From contig NZ_CP107913.1 in NCBI RefSeq assembly GCF_036014115.1, positions 6,441,501-6,505,500 on the forward strand: DNA of 64,000 bases, written 5' to 3'. Source of the stretch: Streptomyces sp. NBC_00448. GTDB taxonomy: Bacteria > Actinomycetota > Actinomycetes > Streptomycetales > Streptomycetaceae. Below the pieces are notes generated by a model, which ran no database searches, had not been told where the DNA came from, and saw nothing but the letters and a program-made list of their open reading frames with translations. The translations under genes and the position numbers were made by a program. Shown here in pieces: positions 34,285-41,902 of the stretch. Numbering within the stretch: position 1 is the stretch's first letter; every line of letters begins with the position of its first letter.

Positions 34285-35631
34285 ATGCCACCCCGAGACG
34301 AATCGCTTCTGCAATCCCCAGGCGAATCGATTTATCAACTCCCCACCCGTCCGCGTATCCCGCCGACCCCTGCGAACGACGGCCCCCGCACCCCGCCGCC
34401 CGCGGGTGACCAGGCGAGTCCTGCGGTTCGTGACGGCGTGGGCGCCGTCCCGCCGGCAGCTGATCGCACGGGGACAGCGAGCCGTAGCGGTGAGGGCGTC
34501 TCGCCGCTGGAGGGTGACCGAGCAGGGTCCGTGAGCCGTGACGGCGTGAGTGGCTCGCCGTCGATGGGCGGGCCCCGTAGGGGCGCGGGGGACCGGGCGA
34601 GCAAGCGGCCACCGGCGGGTGATCGCACGGCGGCCGCGGGCCGTGACGGCGAGAGCGCCGTCCCACCGGCGGGTCGCTCGGGGGAGGGGAAGCGGGAGGG
34701 AGGGGGCGTCCCGCCGACCCCGGGGGCGCCGCGGCGCAGGGGCCCCGCGGACCCGGTCCGCGGGGTGATGCACCACCACCACGCGATGATCGCGGGCGCA
34801 GCCGACCCGTGGGAGGTGGCCGCGGGCCTGGAGGCGCGGGGCGTCACGGACGTGGACGCACGACGCCTGCGCCACCGCGACGTCTTCGGCCTCGCAGAGG
34901 AACTGTTCGCCCGGGTCCCCCGCACACCCCCGCGGAGCGCCCCCACCCCCGTGACCCGCACCTTCGTGCGGCCGCGCCCCCGCGACCTCGCCCTGCACCT
35001 GCTGCCGGCCGCGGCCTGCACCCTCGCCGCGGCCCTGCACGCCCCGGGCGCCGTCGCGGTCGCGGTGCTCGCCGGCACCGCGTGGCCGGCGCTGAGCCGG
35101 GGACCGTTACGCGTCCCCGGCCGCGCGGCGGCCCGCGTGCCCGCGGCGATGTGCGTCGTCGCGCTGCTCGCCCTGGCCCGCTGCGGCCCGGACCCGGTCG
35201 GCACCGGGACCCTCGCCGTACTCGCGCTGACCCTGCTCCCGGCGACAGCCCTGGCCCGCTGGTTCGCGTCGAGCGCCCGTGCCCAACTCGCCCCCAGCCA
35301 CGGCCTCGCCGACTTCGCCGACGCGGTCCGTCCACGGCTGATCGCGGCCCTGGCCGGATACGCCGCGACCCTGCTCGTCCTGCTCGCCGTCCTCGGCTCG
35401 CTCCGCGGCTCGGCCGTCGGCGTGCTGCTGTTCGCGGCCCGCCTGCTCGCCGTGCACGGCGCGCCGCGGACCGCCGCCGCGGGCCTCGCCGTCGCCGTGG
35501 CCGCCCAAGCCCTGCTGCCGACCCTGCTCCCGGCGGGCCCCGCCGAGGCCGTCGCCTGCGGCGCCGCCGCCCTGGTCCTGGCCGCGCACTCCCTCCACCT
35601 CGTCCCGCGCGCCTCGGCCCACCGCATCTGA
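34285..35631 (+). CDS. polytopic membrane protein with repetitive N-terminus
   Basis: 448 aa. I start it at ATG 34285, which has GGAG 5 nt upstream; a GTG at 34267 is in frame but inside the previous gene. Residues 1-155 are disordered with repeated AGDR/SRDG units. Residues ~160-225 are a short globular segment (MHHHHAMIAGAADPWEVAAGLEARGV). About seven or eight Ala/Leu-rich helices then reach the C-terminus. Position next to a PelF-like transferase suggests a membrane partner for glycan export, like PelG or PelE, but I see no sequence signature that proves it. Confidence 0.75.
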   Translation: MPPRDESLLQSPGESIYQLPTRPRIPPTPANDGPRTPPPAGDQASPAVRDGVGAVPPAADRTGTASRSGEGVSPLEGDRAGSVSRDGVSGSPSMGGPRRGAGDRASKRPPAGDRTAAAGRDGESAVPPAGRSGEGKREGGGVPPTPGAPRRRGPADPVRGVMHHHHAMIAGAADPWEVAAGLEARGVTDVDARRLRHRDVFGLAEELFARVPRTPPRSAPTPVTRTFVRPRPRDLALHLLPAAACTLAAALHAPGAVAVAVLAGTAWPALSRGPLRVPGRAAARVPAAMCVVALLALARCGPDPVGTGTLAVLALTLLPATALARWFASSARAQLAPSHGLADFADAVRPRLIAALAGYAATLLVLLAVLGSLRGSAVGVLLFAARLLAVHGAPRTAAAGLAVAVAAQALLPTLLPAGPAEAVACGAAALVLAAHSLHLVPRASAHRI

Positions 35632-35661
35632 CCTGCTGTATCACCAACCAGGAGAACCCTC

Positions 35662-35880
35662 GTGAGCACGCACCGCCCGTCCGCCCGGACCACTCCGGAA
35701 GCGATCACCCCGGAATTCCCCGGGACCCCGTACCTGTACGGCCGCCCACCGGCGGCGCCGACCTGGGGGGCCGTGCCGGTCGGCCCGTTCGCGATCCCCG
35801 TCCCGCCGCCCCCGGCGCGGCCCGCGCCGGCGGGCGGCCGTACGGTCGCGGGGCGCCGGACCCGGCGGGGTGTGCGATGA
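35662..35880 (+). CDS. 72-aa Pro-rich small protein
   Basis: GTG start with AGGAG 7 nt upstream. The sequence is Pro/Arg-rich with a middle segment TPEFPGTPYLYGRPPAAPTWG. The stop overlaps the next start as ATGA (35877-35880), so it is translated with the epimerase gene. Function unknown; it may be a short linker or adaptor for the glycan module. Confidence 0.6.
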   Translation: MSTHRPSARTTPEAITPEFPGTPYLYGRPPAAPTWGAVPVGPFAIPVPPPPARPAPAGGRTVAGRRTRRGVR

Positions 35881-36779
35881 GGGTGCTGCTGCTCGGAGCC
35901 GACGGTTTCATCGGCCGCCACGTCGCGGAACGCCTGCTGGCCGACCCCGCCTGCCAACTGACCGCGCTGGGCCGCAGCGACGACGCGGACGTGCGGTTCG
36001 ACCTCGCCTCGGGCGCGCCCGGGGTGCTGTCGCGGTTCGTGGACGCGGTCCACCCGGGGGTGGTGGTCAACTGCGCCGGCTCCACCCGGGGCAACGCCCG
36101 CGACCTGACCCGGCAGAACATCGTGGCCGTGGCGACCGTCTGCGAGGCGCTGCGCCGCAGTTCGGTCGCGGCCCGGCTGGTGCAGGTCGGCTGCGGGTCG
36201 GAGTACGGCCCCTCGCCGGTCGGCTCGTCCACCGGCGAGGACGCGTCGCCGCGACCAGGCGGCCCGTACGGCGTGAGCAAGCTCGCCGCCACCGAGCTGG
36301 TGCTCGGGTCGGGCCTGGACGCCGTGGTGCTGCGGGTGTTCAGCCCGGTCGGGCCGGGCACGCCGACGGGGGCGCCGCTGGGCCGGGTCGCGGAGGCGCT
36401 GCGCCGGGCGATGCAGAACGGCGACGGCGAGCTGAAGCTCGGCGGGTTGAGCGCGCAGCGCGACTTCGTGGACGTGCGCGACGTGGCCAGGGCCGTGCAC
36501 GCCGCTTCGCTGTCGGCGGCGCAGGGCGTGGTGAACATCGGCAGCGGGCGCGCGGTGCGGATGCGGGACATGGCCGCGGCCCTCGCCCACGTCGCCGGGT
36601 ACGACGGTGCGCTGCGCGAGCTGGACGACCCGCCGAACGCGGCGCCGTATCCGGACGGCTGTGGGTCCTGGCAGCAGGCCGACGTGCGTACGGCCCGCGA
36701 CCGGCTCGGCTGGCGGCCACGGATCGGCCTGGAGGAGTCGCTGGCCGATGTGTGGATGGAGGCGGCATGCCGCGTCTGA
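35877..36779 (+). CDS. NAD-dependent epimerase/dehydratase (extended SDR)
   Basis: 300 aa. Rossmann motif LLGADGFIGRHVAERLL, the catalytic Tyr-Lys pair in GGPYGVSKLAATE, upstream QVGCGSEYGP with the Ser-like position, and FVDVRDVARAV. This is the fold of UDP-sugar 4-epimerases and related enzymes. In this context it probably supplies a nucleotide-sugar precursor (compare the UDP-GlcNAc 4-epimerase PelX), which is inference. It overlaps the following gene by 13 nt. Confidence 0.87.
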   Translation: MRVLLLGADGFIGRHVAERLLADPACQLTALGRSDDADVRFDLASGAPGVLSRFVDAVHPGVVVNCAGSTRGNARDLTRQNIVAVATVCEALRRSSVAARLVQVGCGSEYGPSPVGSSTGEDASPRPGGPYGVSKLAATELVLGSGLDAVVLRVFSPVGPGTPTGAPLGRVAEALRRAMQNGDGELKLGGLSAQRDFVDVRDVARAVHAASLSAAQGVVNIGSGRAVRMRDMAAALAHVAGYDGALRELDDPPNAAPYPDGCGSWQQADVRTARDRLGWRPRIGLEESLADVWMEAACRV

Positions 36780-37771
36780 ACCCGTTCCCGCGCAGCGATC
36801 CGTCGACCCGCGGCGACCCCCTGGCCGCCCCGCGCGGCCGATCGGACCTGTCCCCGTCGGCCCGGTCGGCCGCGTCCGGCGCCTCGACGTCCGGCCCTTC
36901 GACGTCCGGACCTTCGACGTCCGGCCCGTCGATGTCCGATCCGCCCGTCTCCGACCTGTCCGGGGCCGCGGCGCCCGGGGCCGACTCGTCAAGGTTCCAC
37001 CCGGCCAGGGGCGAGCGGTCCGGTGTCGCGCCGGACGGCCCGGCCCCGGCCGTCCCCGGAGCCAGAACCGGCTTCGGGGTGCCGCTCTTCGCGCACCCGC
37101 TGGTCGCGCCCGCGGAGTGGGCCGAACTGGCCCGGCCGGGCGCGCCGGTGGACTGGGCCGCCTTCGACGTGTCGTCCGGCCCCGGCAGCCGCGCGGACGC
37201 CCTCTGCGCCGAGGCCCTCACCCGCGTCCGTGAGAACGCCGTTCCACTCCTCGGACGGCTGGACGCGGTGTACGGCACCAGGCCGTACGGCGAGCTGGTC
37301 GCGGACGCCTCGCGCTACCGGGACTGGTACCAGGTGGACGGCTTCTACGTGGACCGGGCGCCCACGCTCCGCGCCGAGGCGGCGCAGTGCCGCCGGGCCA
37401 CCGCGACCCTGCGGGCGCTGCTGCCGGAGGGCGGCCGGGTGGTGCTCGCGCCCGGCGCGCACCCCTACCCCGGCTATGCCGAGTTCGCCGACCAGCTGGT
37501 GCTCTTCGCCGGGCCGTGGACGCGCTACCGCTGGTCGGAGGTGCCCGCGTGGACGGCGGAGTACCCGCCGAGGCGGTTCGCGCACCTGGTGCACGGCCTG
37601 CCCGCCACGCACCTGGACGCCGCGCTGCGGGTCGCCCGCTGGCAGGGCGCGGGCACCGTGTACATGACCGACCGCACCGACCGGGACGGCGCGGACCCGT
37701 GGGCGGGCCTGCCCGGGTACTGGAACGAAGCGGTGCGCAGGGTGCGCGAGGAGCCGCCGCCCAGCATGTGA
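36767..37771 (+). CDS. spherulation-specific family 4 (spherulin-4/GH135-like) protein
   Basis: 334 aa from an ATG with GGAGGC upstream. Residues 1-105 are low-complexity, including four STSGP-type 5-residue repeats. Residues ~107-325 match spherulin-4: GVPLFAHPLV, FDVSSGPGS, VPLLGRLDAVYGTRPYGELVADASRYRDWY, VDGFYVDRAP (candidate catalytic Asp), VLAPGAHPYPGY. Fungal members (Sph3) hydrolyse galactosaminogalactan and can degrade Pel. No signal peptide is visible, which is odd for a glycan hydrolase. Its place beside a PelF-like transferase supports action on the same polymer. Confidence 0.85.
   Translation: MPRLNPFPRSDPSTRGDPLAAPRGRSDLSPSARSAASGASTSGPSTSGPSTSGPSMSDPPVSDLSGAAAPGADSSRFHPARGERSGVAPDGPAPAVPGARTGFGVPLFAHPLVAPAEWAELARPGAPVDWAAFDVSSGPGSRADALCAEALTRVRENAVPLLGRLDAVYGTRPYGELVADASRYRDWYQVDGFYVDRAPTLRAEAAQCRRATATLRALLPEGGRVVLAPGAHPYPGYAEFADQLVLFAGPWTRYRWSEVPAWTAEYPPRRFAHLVHGLPATHLDAALRVARWQGAGTVYMTDRTDRDGADPWAGLPGYWNEAVRRVREEPPPSM
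36884..36943 (+). repeat. four tandem 15-bp coding repeats
   Basis: Units starting TCGACGTCCGG at 36884, 36899 and 36914, plus a diverged unit at 36929, encode STSGP, STSGP, STSGP and SMSDP in the disordered N-terminus of the spherulin-4 protein. Such in-frame repeats can change copy number. Confidence 0.85.
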
Positions 37772-37804
37772 CCAGGTTTCGTCTCGGCCTTCGGACCGGG
37801 TGTC

Positions 37805-37834
37805 TTGGAATGAAGAAGGGCGTGGCAGTGTTAC
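37805..37834 (+). promoter_or_regulatory. candidate moeZ promoter and leader palindrome
   Basis: TTGGAA (37805-37810) and TGTTAC (37829-37834) are spaced by 18 bp. Downstream, in what would be the leader, 37846-37865 forms a near-perfect palindrome centred on GGGCGGCCGCCC. The moeZ start is at 37908. Confidence 0.4.
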
Positions 37835-37907
37835 AGGGCCAGGACGTGCGGGCGGCCGCCCGTACCTACTGTCCGATGACCTACCCAACCGTATTGCTGA
37901 GGTCCCT

Positions 37908-39086
37908 GTGTCGCTGCCACCCCTGGTCGAGCCGGCCACCGAACTCACCGTTGACGAGGTCCGCAGGTATTCGCGCCACCTGATCATCCCGGACGTCGGG
38001 ATGGACGGGCAGAAGCGGCTGAAGAACGCGAAGGTGCTGTGCGTCGGGGCCGGCGGCCTCGGTTCGCCCGCGCTGATGTACCTGGCGGCGGCGGGCGTCG
38101 GCACGCTGGGCATCGTCGAGTTCGACGAGGTCGACGAGTCGAACCTGCAACGCCAGATCATCCACAGCCAGGCCGACATCGGCCGTTCCAAGGCCGAGTC
38201 CGCCCGGGACACCGTCAAGGGCATCAACCCGTACGTGAACGTGATCCTGCACGAAGAGCGGCTCGAAGCCGAGAACGTGATGGAGATCTTCGCGCAGTAC
38301 GACCTGATCGTCGACGGCACGGACAACTTCGCCACCCGCTATCTGGTCAACGACGCCTGCGTGCTGCTCAACAAGCCGTACGTCTGGGGTTCGATCTACC
38401 GCTTCGACGGCCAGGCGTCGGTCTTCTGGTCCGAGTACGGCCCCTGCTACCGCTGCCTGTACCCGGAGCCCCCGCCCCCCGGCATGGTGCCCTCCTGCGC
38501 CGAGGGCGGCGTCCTCGGCGTGCTGTGCGCCTCGATCGGCTCGATCCAGGTCACCGAGGCGATCAAGGTGCTGGCCGGCGTCGGTGACCCGCTCGTCGGC
38601 CGGCTGATGATCTACGACGCCCTGGAGATGACCTACCGCCAGGTCAAGGTCCGCAAGGACCCGAACTGCGCGGTGTGCGGCGAGCACCCGACCGTCACCG
38701 AACTGATCGACTACGAGGCGTTCTGCGGCGTCGTCTCCGAGGAGGCCCAGGAGGCCGCGCTCGGCTCCACGATCACTCCCAAGCAGCTCAAGGAGTGGAT
38801 CGACGACGGCGAGAACATCGAGATCATCGATGTCCGTGAGCCGAACGAGTACGAGATCGTGTCGATCCCCGGCGCGAAGCTCATCCCGAAGAACGAGTTC
38901 CTGATGGGCTCGGCCCTCGAACACCTCCCGCAGGACAAGCGGATCGTGCTGCACTGCAAGACGGGCGTGCGCAGCGCGGAGGTGCTGGCGGTGCTGAAGT
39001 CCGCGGGCTTCTCCGACGCGGTGCACGTCGGCGGCGGCGTCATCGGCTGGGTGAACACGATCGAGCCGGACAAGCCGGTCTACTAG
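37908..39086 (+). CDS. moeZ: MoeZ adenylyltransferase/sulfurtransferase
   Basis: 392 aa from a GTG. The E1-like domain has VLCVGAGGLGSPALMYLAAAGVG, the adenylating Arg-rich ESNLQRQIIHSQADIG, and zinc CxxC pairs CYRCLYP and CAVCGEH. The C-terminal rhodanese domain (from ~residue 285) has IEIIDVREPNEYE and the persulfide Cys in HCKTGVRS. MoeZ activates the C-terminus of sulfur-carrier proteins (MoaD, ThiS, CysO and secondary-metabolite carriers) by adenylation then thiocarboxylation. It matches M. tuberculosis Rv3206c in context. A 16-bp terminator follows. Confidence 0.96.
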   Translation: MSLPPLVEPATELTVDEVRRYSRHLIIPDVGMDGQKRLKNAKVLCVGAGGLGSPALMYLAAAGVGTLGIVEFDEVDESNLQRQIIHSQADIGRSKAESARDTVKGINPYVNVILHEERLEAENVMEIFAQYDLIVDGTDNFATRYLVNDACVLLNKPYVWGSIYRFDGQASVFWSEYGPCYRCLYPEPPPPGMVPSCAEGGVLGVLCASIGSIQVTEAIKVLAGVGDPLVGRLMIYDALEMTYRQVKVRKDPNCAVCGEHPTVTELIDYEAFCGVVSEEAQEAALGSTITPKQLKEWIDDGENIEIIDVREPNEYEIVSIPGAKLIPKNEFLMGSALEHLPQDKRIVLHCKTGVRSAEVLAVLKSAGFSDAVHVGGGVIGWVNTIEPDKPVY

Positions 39087-39096
39087 GCCAGGCGAC

Positions 39097-39132
39097 AGTA
39101 AGGGGCGGCACCTTGGGGTGCCGCCCCTTACT
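39097..39132. terminator. 16-bp perfect-stem terminator after moeZ
   Basis: AGTAAGGGGCGGCACC (39097-39112) and its exact complement (39117-39132) enclose TTGG. Just after it are three copies of CATGCCGTG within 39133-39172. It also serves the convergent secreted-protein gene. Confidence 0.9.
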
Positions 39133-39181
39133 CATGCCGTGCTGCTCATGCCGTGTCACCCATGCCGTGCCCGCGGGTGGG

Positions 39182-40270
39182 TCAGCGGTTGATGGACTGG
39201 ATCTCCTGCACGGTGACCTGCTTGGGCTGCTGGATACGGCCGTCGGGCAGGGCCGCGCCGCCGCCGTCCGAGCCGGTCCAGCTGACGCTCCAGGTGGCGG
39301 TGACGTCGAGGTCGAACGGCCCGGTCGCCTGGGTGGACCTGAGGTAGGTCACACCGCACGGCGGATCGGCCTTCGGGTTCCCGTTGTAATCCGCGCCGAC
39401 TGTCCCGTCCCCCGCGATCGGGCAGTCGCCTGATGCCGGGTACACCGTCGCGTCCGACGTCCCCGGGTCGATGTGCACGCTCGTCGGGCTCGCGGTGGTC
39501 TCCGCCCAGATCTGCTGTCCGCCGCCGAGGTCCACCGATGCCCGCACCTTCACCGGCGTGTACTTCTCGTCCAGCCGCACCCAGGTGGGCAGGTTGACGG
39601 TCTGGGTGTTCACCGGGTTGGTCTTGATCGTCACGCCGGGCACCTGCGTGTGCGCGTACGCGATCTTCGACAGCATCTCGGGCGTGATCACGTTCGGCGT
39701 GCCGGCGGGCGGGCGCTGCCCGTTGGGCACGAAGAAGGGGATCGTGGAGTTGCAGGCGAACTTGTCCAGGCTGTTCGGGGCGTCCGGGTTCTCCACCGGC
39801 CCCCAGAACATGCCCTTGCCCTGCTGGTCGATGTTGAAGTCCTTGTAGCCCTTGCCGCTGCCGTCCCAGGTGTAGTTGCTGTCGTAGTGCTTCTTGTACT
39901 GGTCCATGGCTTCGAGGGCGTAGTTCGCCTGCCCCGGCACGTTGGTGGCCTTCACCCCGTCCAGGACGTTCTTCTTGAACGTCACCGGGTCGGCTATCGG
40001 GCCGATCCAGCAGGGCGGCGGCGTCCAGTGCACGTCGACGGACGTGAGGGGGTGCGAATCCCCGCTGGGGGAGCCGGAGGGGTACGTGACGCTGACGGCT
40101 CCCGCACCGGCGGTGAGGGTGCCGTTCTTGCTGTCGCCCGAAGTATGGCTCGTCGGGGTGTCCTTGGACGTGCCGGTGTAGGCGTAGCCGGGTCCGGCGG
40201 CGGCGAGGACGACCACTCCGGCGAGCACCAGGCCGCGCCGCGCCGCTCTCTTGGCGTTCACTGCTTGCAT
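39182..40270 (-). CDS. secreted hypothetical protein, 362 aa
   Basis: The ATG is at 40268-40270. An N-terminal signal (ARRGLVLAGVVVLAAAGPGYA) precedes an extracellular Thr/Ser/Gly-rich stretch. The folded region has several Cys (PPPCWIG, DKFACN, GDCPIAG, DPPCGV), likely two disulfides, and a TFKKNVLDGVKATNVPGQ segment. The C-terminus is beta-rich (FDLDVTATWSVSWTG). It overlaps the upstream lipoprotein gene by 13 nt, so the two probably form one unit and may act together at the cell surface. Family not recognised. Confidence 0.75.
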   Translation of the reverse strand: MQAVNAKRAARRGLVLAGVVVLAAAGPGYAYTGTSKDTPTSHTSGDSKNGTLTAGAGAVSVTYPSGSPSGDSHPLTSVDVHWTPPPCWIGPIADPVTFKKNVLDGVKATNVPGQANYALEAMDQYKKHYDSNYTWDGSGKGYKDFNIDQQGKGMFWGPVENPDAPNSLDKFACNSTIPFFVPNGQRPPAGTPNVITPEMLSKIAYAHTQVPGVTIKTNPVNTQTVNLPTWVRLDEKYTPVKVRASVDLGGGQQIWAETTASPTSVHIDPGTSDATVYPASGDCPIAGDGTVGADYNGNPKADPPCGVTYLRSTQATGPFDLDVTATWSVSWTGSDGGGAALPDGRIQQPKQVTVQEIQSINR

Positions 40271-40929
40271 TGGAGTGCCTTCTCCTTCACGGTGACTTCG
40301 CGCGCCTGCCAGACCGCCTTCGCGGTGGGGAGTTTGACCATGACGATGTCCCAGGACACGTAGTTCCGGTCGCTCGCCCCGGTCACGTGCACCTTTCCGC
40401 CGACGACCTCTTTGCTGTACAGCTTCGACTGGTCGTTGCAGAGCTTGACCTCGACGGAGGCGCCGCCGCTGCCCATCGTGAAGGTGGGCCCGTAGTAGCG
40501 GTCGGTGCCGGTCATCGTCAGCTTCTGGTCGACGTTCTGCTGGACGTAGCCCTGGGCGTAGGTGAGGGCGCTGTCGGCGGAGTACCCGAGCAGGCCCGGG
40601 TCGCTCTTGTTCTGCTTGGTGACCGCGTGGTCGATCGCCTGGATGTAGTTGGCGGCGCCCGAGAGCGCGGCGGCCTGGTCGGCGTTCTTCGGTGTCGCCC
40701 ACTGGAACTGGGCCTTCAGGTCGGCCGGGAGCTTCAACGTGGGGTCGATCCGCAGGGACGCCCCGTTCGCCTCGCTCGGTGAGGCGGTGGACGTCGAGGG
40801 CGATGCCGAAGTGCTCGGCGACGTCGAGATCTTGTCGCCACCGCCGCCCGAGCCGCCGCCGCAGGCGGTCAGGGTGAGGGCGGTGGCCGCCGCGAATGCG
40901 GTGGCGGTCACTGCGGTGCGTGCTCGCAT
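40258..40929 (-). CDS. putative lipoprotein, 223 aa
   Basis: The ATG at 40927-40929 has GGAG about 9 nt upstream. The lipobox is LTAC in MRARTAVTATAFAAATALTLTAC, followed by Gly- and Ser/Thr-rich linkers. The domain that follows (ALSGAANYIQAIDHAVTKQN; QQNVDQKLTMTGTDRYYGPTF; NYVSWDIVMVKLP) looks like a cystatin/NTF2-like half-domain with one CND...C pair. Coupled to the following secreted protein by a 13-nt overlap. Function unknown. Confidence 0.75.
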   Translation of the reverse strand: MRARTAVTATAFAAATALTLTACGGGSGGGGDKISTSPSTSASPSTSTASPSEANGASLRIDPTLKLPADLKAQFQWATPKNADQAAALSGAANYIQAIDHAVTKQNKSDPGLLGYSADSALTYAQGYVQQNVDQKLTMTGTDRYYGPTFTMGSGGASVEVKLCNDQSKLYSKEVVGGKVHVTGASDRNYVSWDIVMVKLPTAKAVWQAREVTVKEKALQCKQ

Positions 40930-41239
40930 CGTGGAGAGCTCCCGATCGGTCGTCGCAAAGGGAGCCACCGGGTCCGCGGCAATGACGTACACCCGAGTCT
41001 GGTCCCCGTATCCAGGCTTTCACCGTATCGAAGCGGAACAGCCTGTTCGAGGGCGGTGCAGTGCCTATTGGGTCACGGACGTGTCACGCCGTCAGCAGCC
41101 GCCGGATGCGCGGAGTTCACGGGATTTCCCCGGACGAAGGACAACCCTTCCTGGACACAGACGGTCTTACGGGGTGTCAGATCGCTTATTGGATAAGAGT
41201 GGTCTATCACCACACATCTCACGAAAGGTCAGGCCAGAC
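40930..41239. other. 310-bp divergent intergenic region
   Basis: It holds the control regions for the lipoprotein unit (left) and a secreted protein (right). CTTAT-TGG-ATAAG, a perfect 5+3+5 inverted repeat at 41185-41197, lies in the AT-richest part about 45 nt before the right-hand ATG and may be an operator or promoter element. No gene seen. Confidence 0.45.
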
Positions 41240-41806
41240 ATGCAACTCGCGCGTACCCGTACCCGGAGCACGGTCCGCCGGCTCGCCCTCACCGCCGTCG
41301 CGCTCGGTCTCGCCGTCGCCGCGCCCGCGGCAGCCGCCCAGGCGAGCACCACCCACGGCACGCACCCGGCCGCGCCCACCCAGTCCGCGGGCGGCGTGCA
41401 CGGCGACCACACCACCGGCGCCGAGGTGCCGCAGGCCGCCGGGTCGGTCCGCTCGGGCGACCCGCAGTCGACCGTCGACCGCGTCGCGGACTTCTACGGC
41501 GCCTACATCGACGTGGTGTGGGACGCGCGCAACGACGACCTGCGCAACGGACTGCGCGAGCACTACCTGACCAGCGGCTTCCGGACGAAGCTGGCCGCGT
41601 GGGAGGCCGCGCAGCACGCCGACGGTGTGCTGCGCGCCCAGGACAACCCGATCGGCTGGCAGGTCACGGCAGACGGCGGCGGCGCCGGCCACGCCTTCAG
41701 CACCGTCCGCCTCACCTGGGGCAACCCGAGCAGCCCGTACTACACGTACCTGAAGGTCCAGTCCGACCTCGCGACGAAGCAGATCTCGGACATCGAGGAC
41801 CAGTGA
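41240..41806 (+). CDS. secreted protein, 188 aa
   Basis: ATG with GAAAGG upstream. The signal peptide RRLALTAVALGLAVAAPAAAAQA ends at an AQA-like cleavage site. A His/Thr/Gly-rich linker leads to a ~110-aa domain (QSTVDRVADFYGAYIDVVWDARNDDLRNGLREHYLTSGFRTKLAAWEA...). This reads like a small NTF2-like or DUF domain and ends KVQSDLATKQISDIEDQ. Presumably extracellular. Function unknown. Confidence 0.75.
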   Translation: MQLARTRTRSTVRRLALTAVALGLAVAAPAAAAQASTTHGTHPAAPTQSAGGVHGDHTTGAEVPQAAGSVRSGDPQSTVDRVADFYGAYIDVVWDARNDDLRNGLREHYLTSGFRTKLAAWEAAQHADGVLRAQDNPIGWQVTADGGGAGHAFSTVRLTWGNPSSPYYTYLKVQSDLATKQISDIEDQ

Positions 41807-41902
41807 GCCGCCGATCCTGCCGACCGGGTCGTCCCGCCGGCCGGCAGGACGGCCACCGTCCCGGTCCCTGTCCCGCTCCCCGTTCCGGTCCCTGTTCCGG
41901 TC

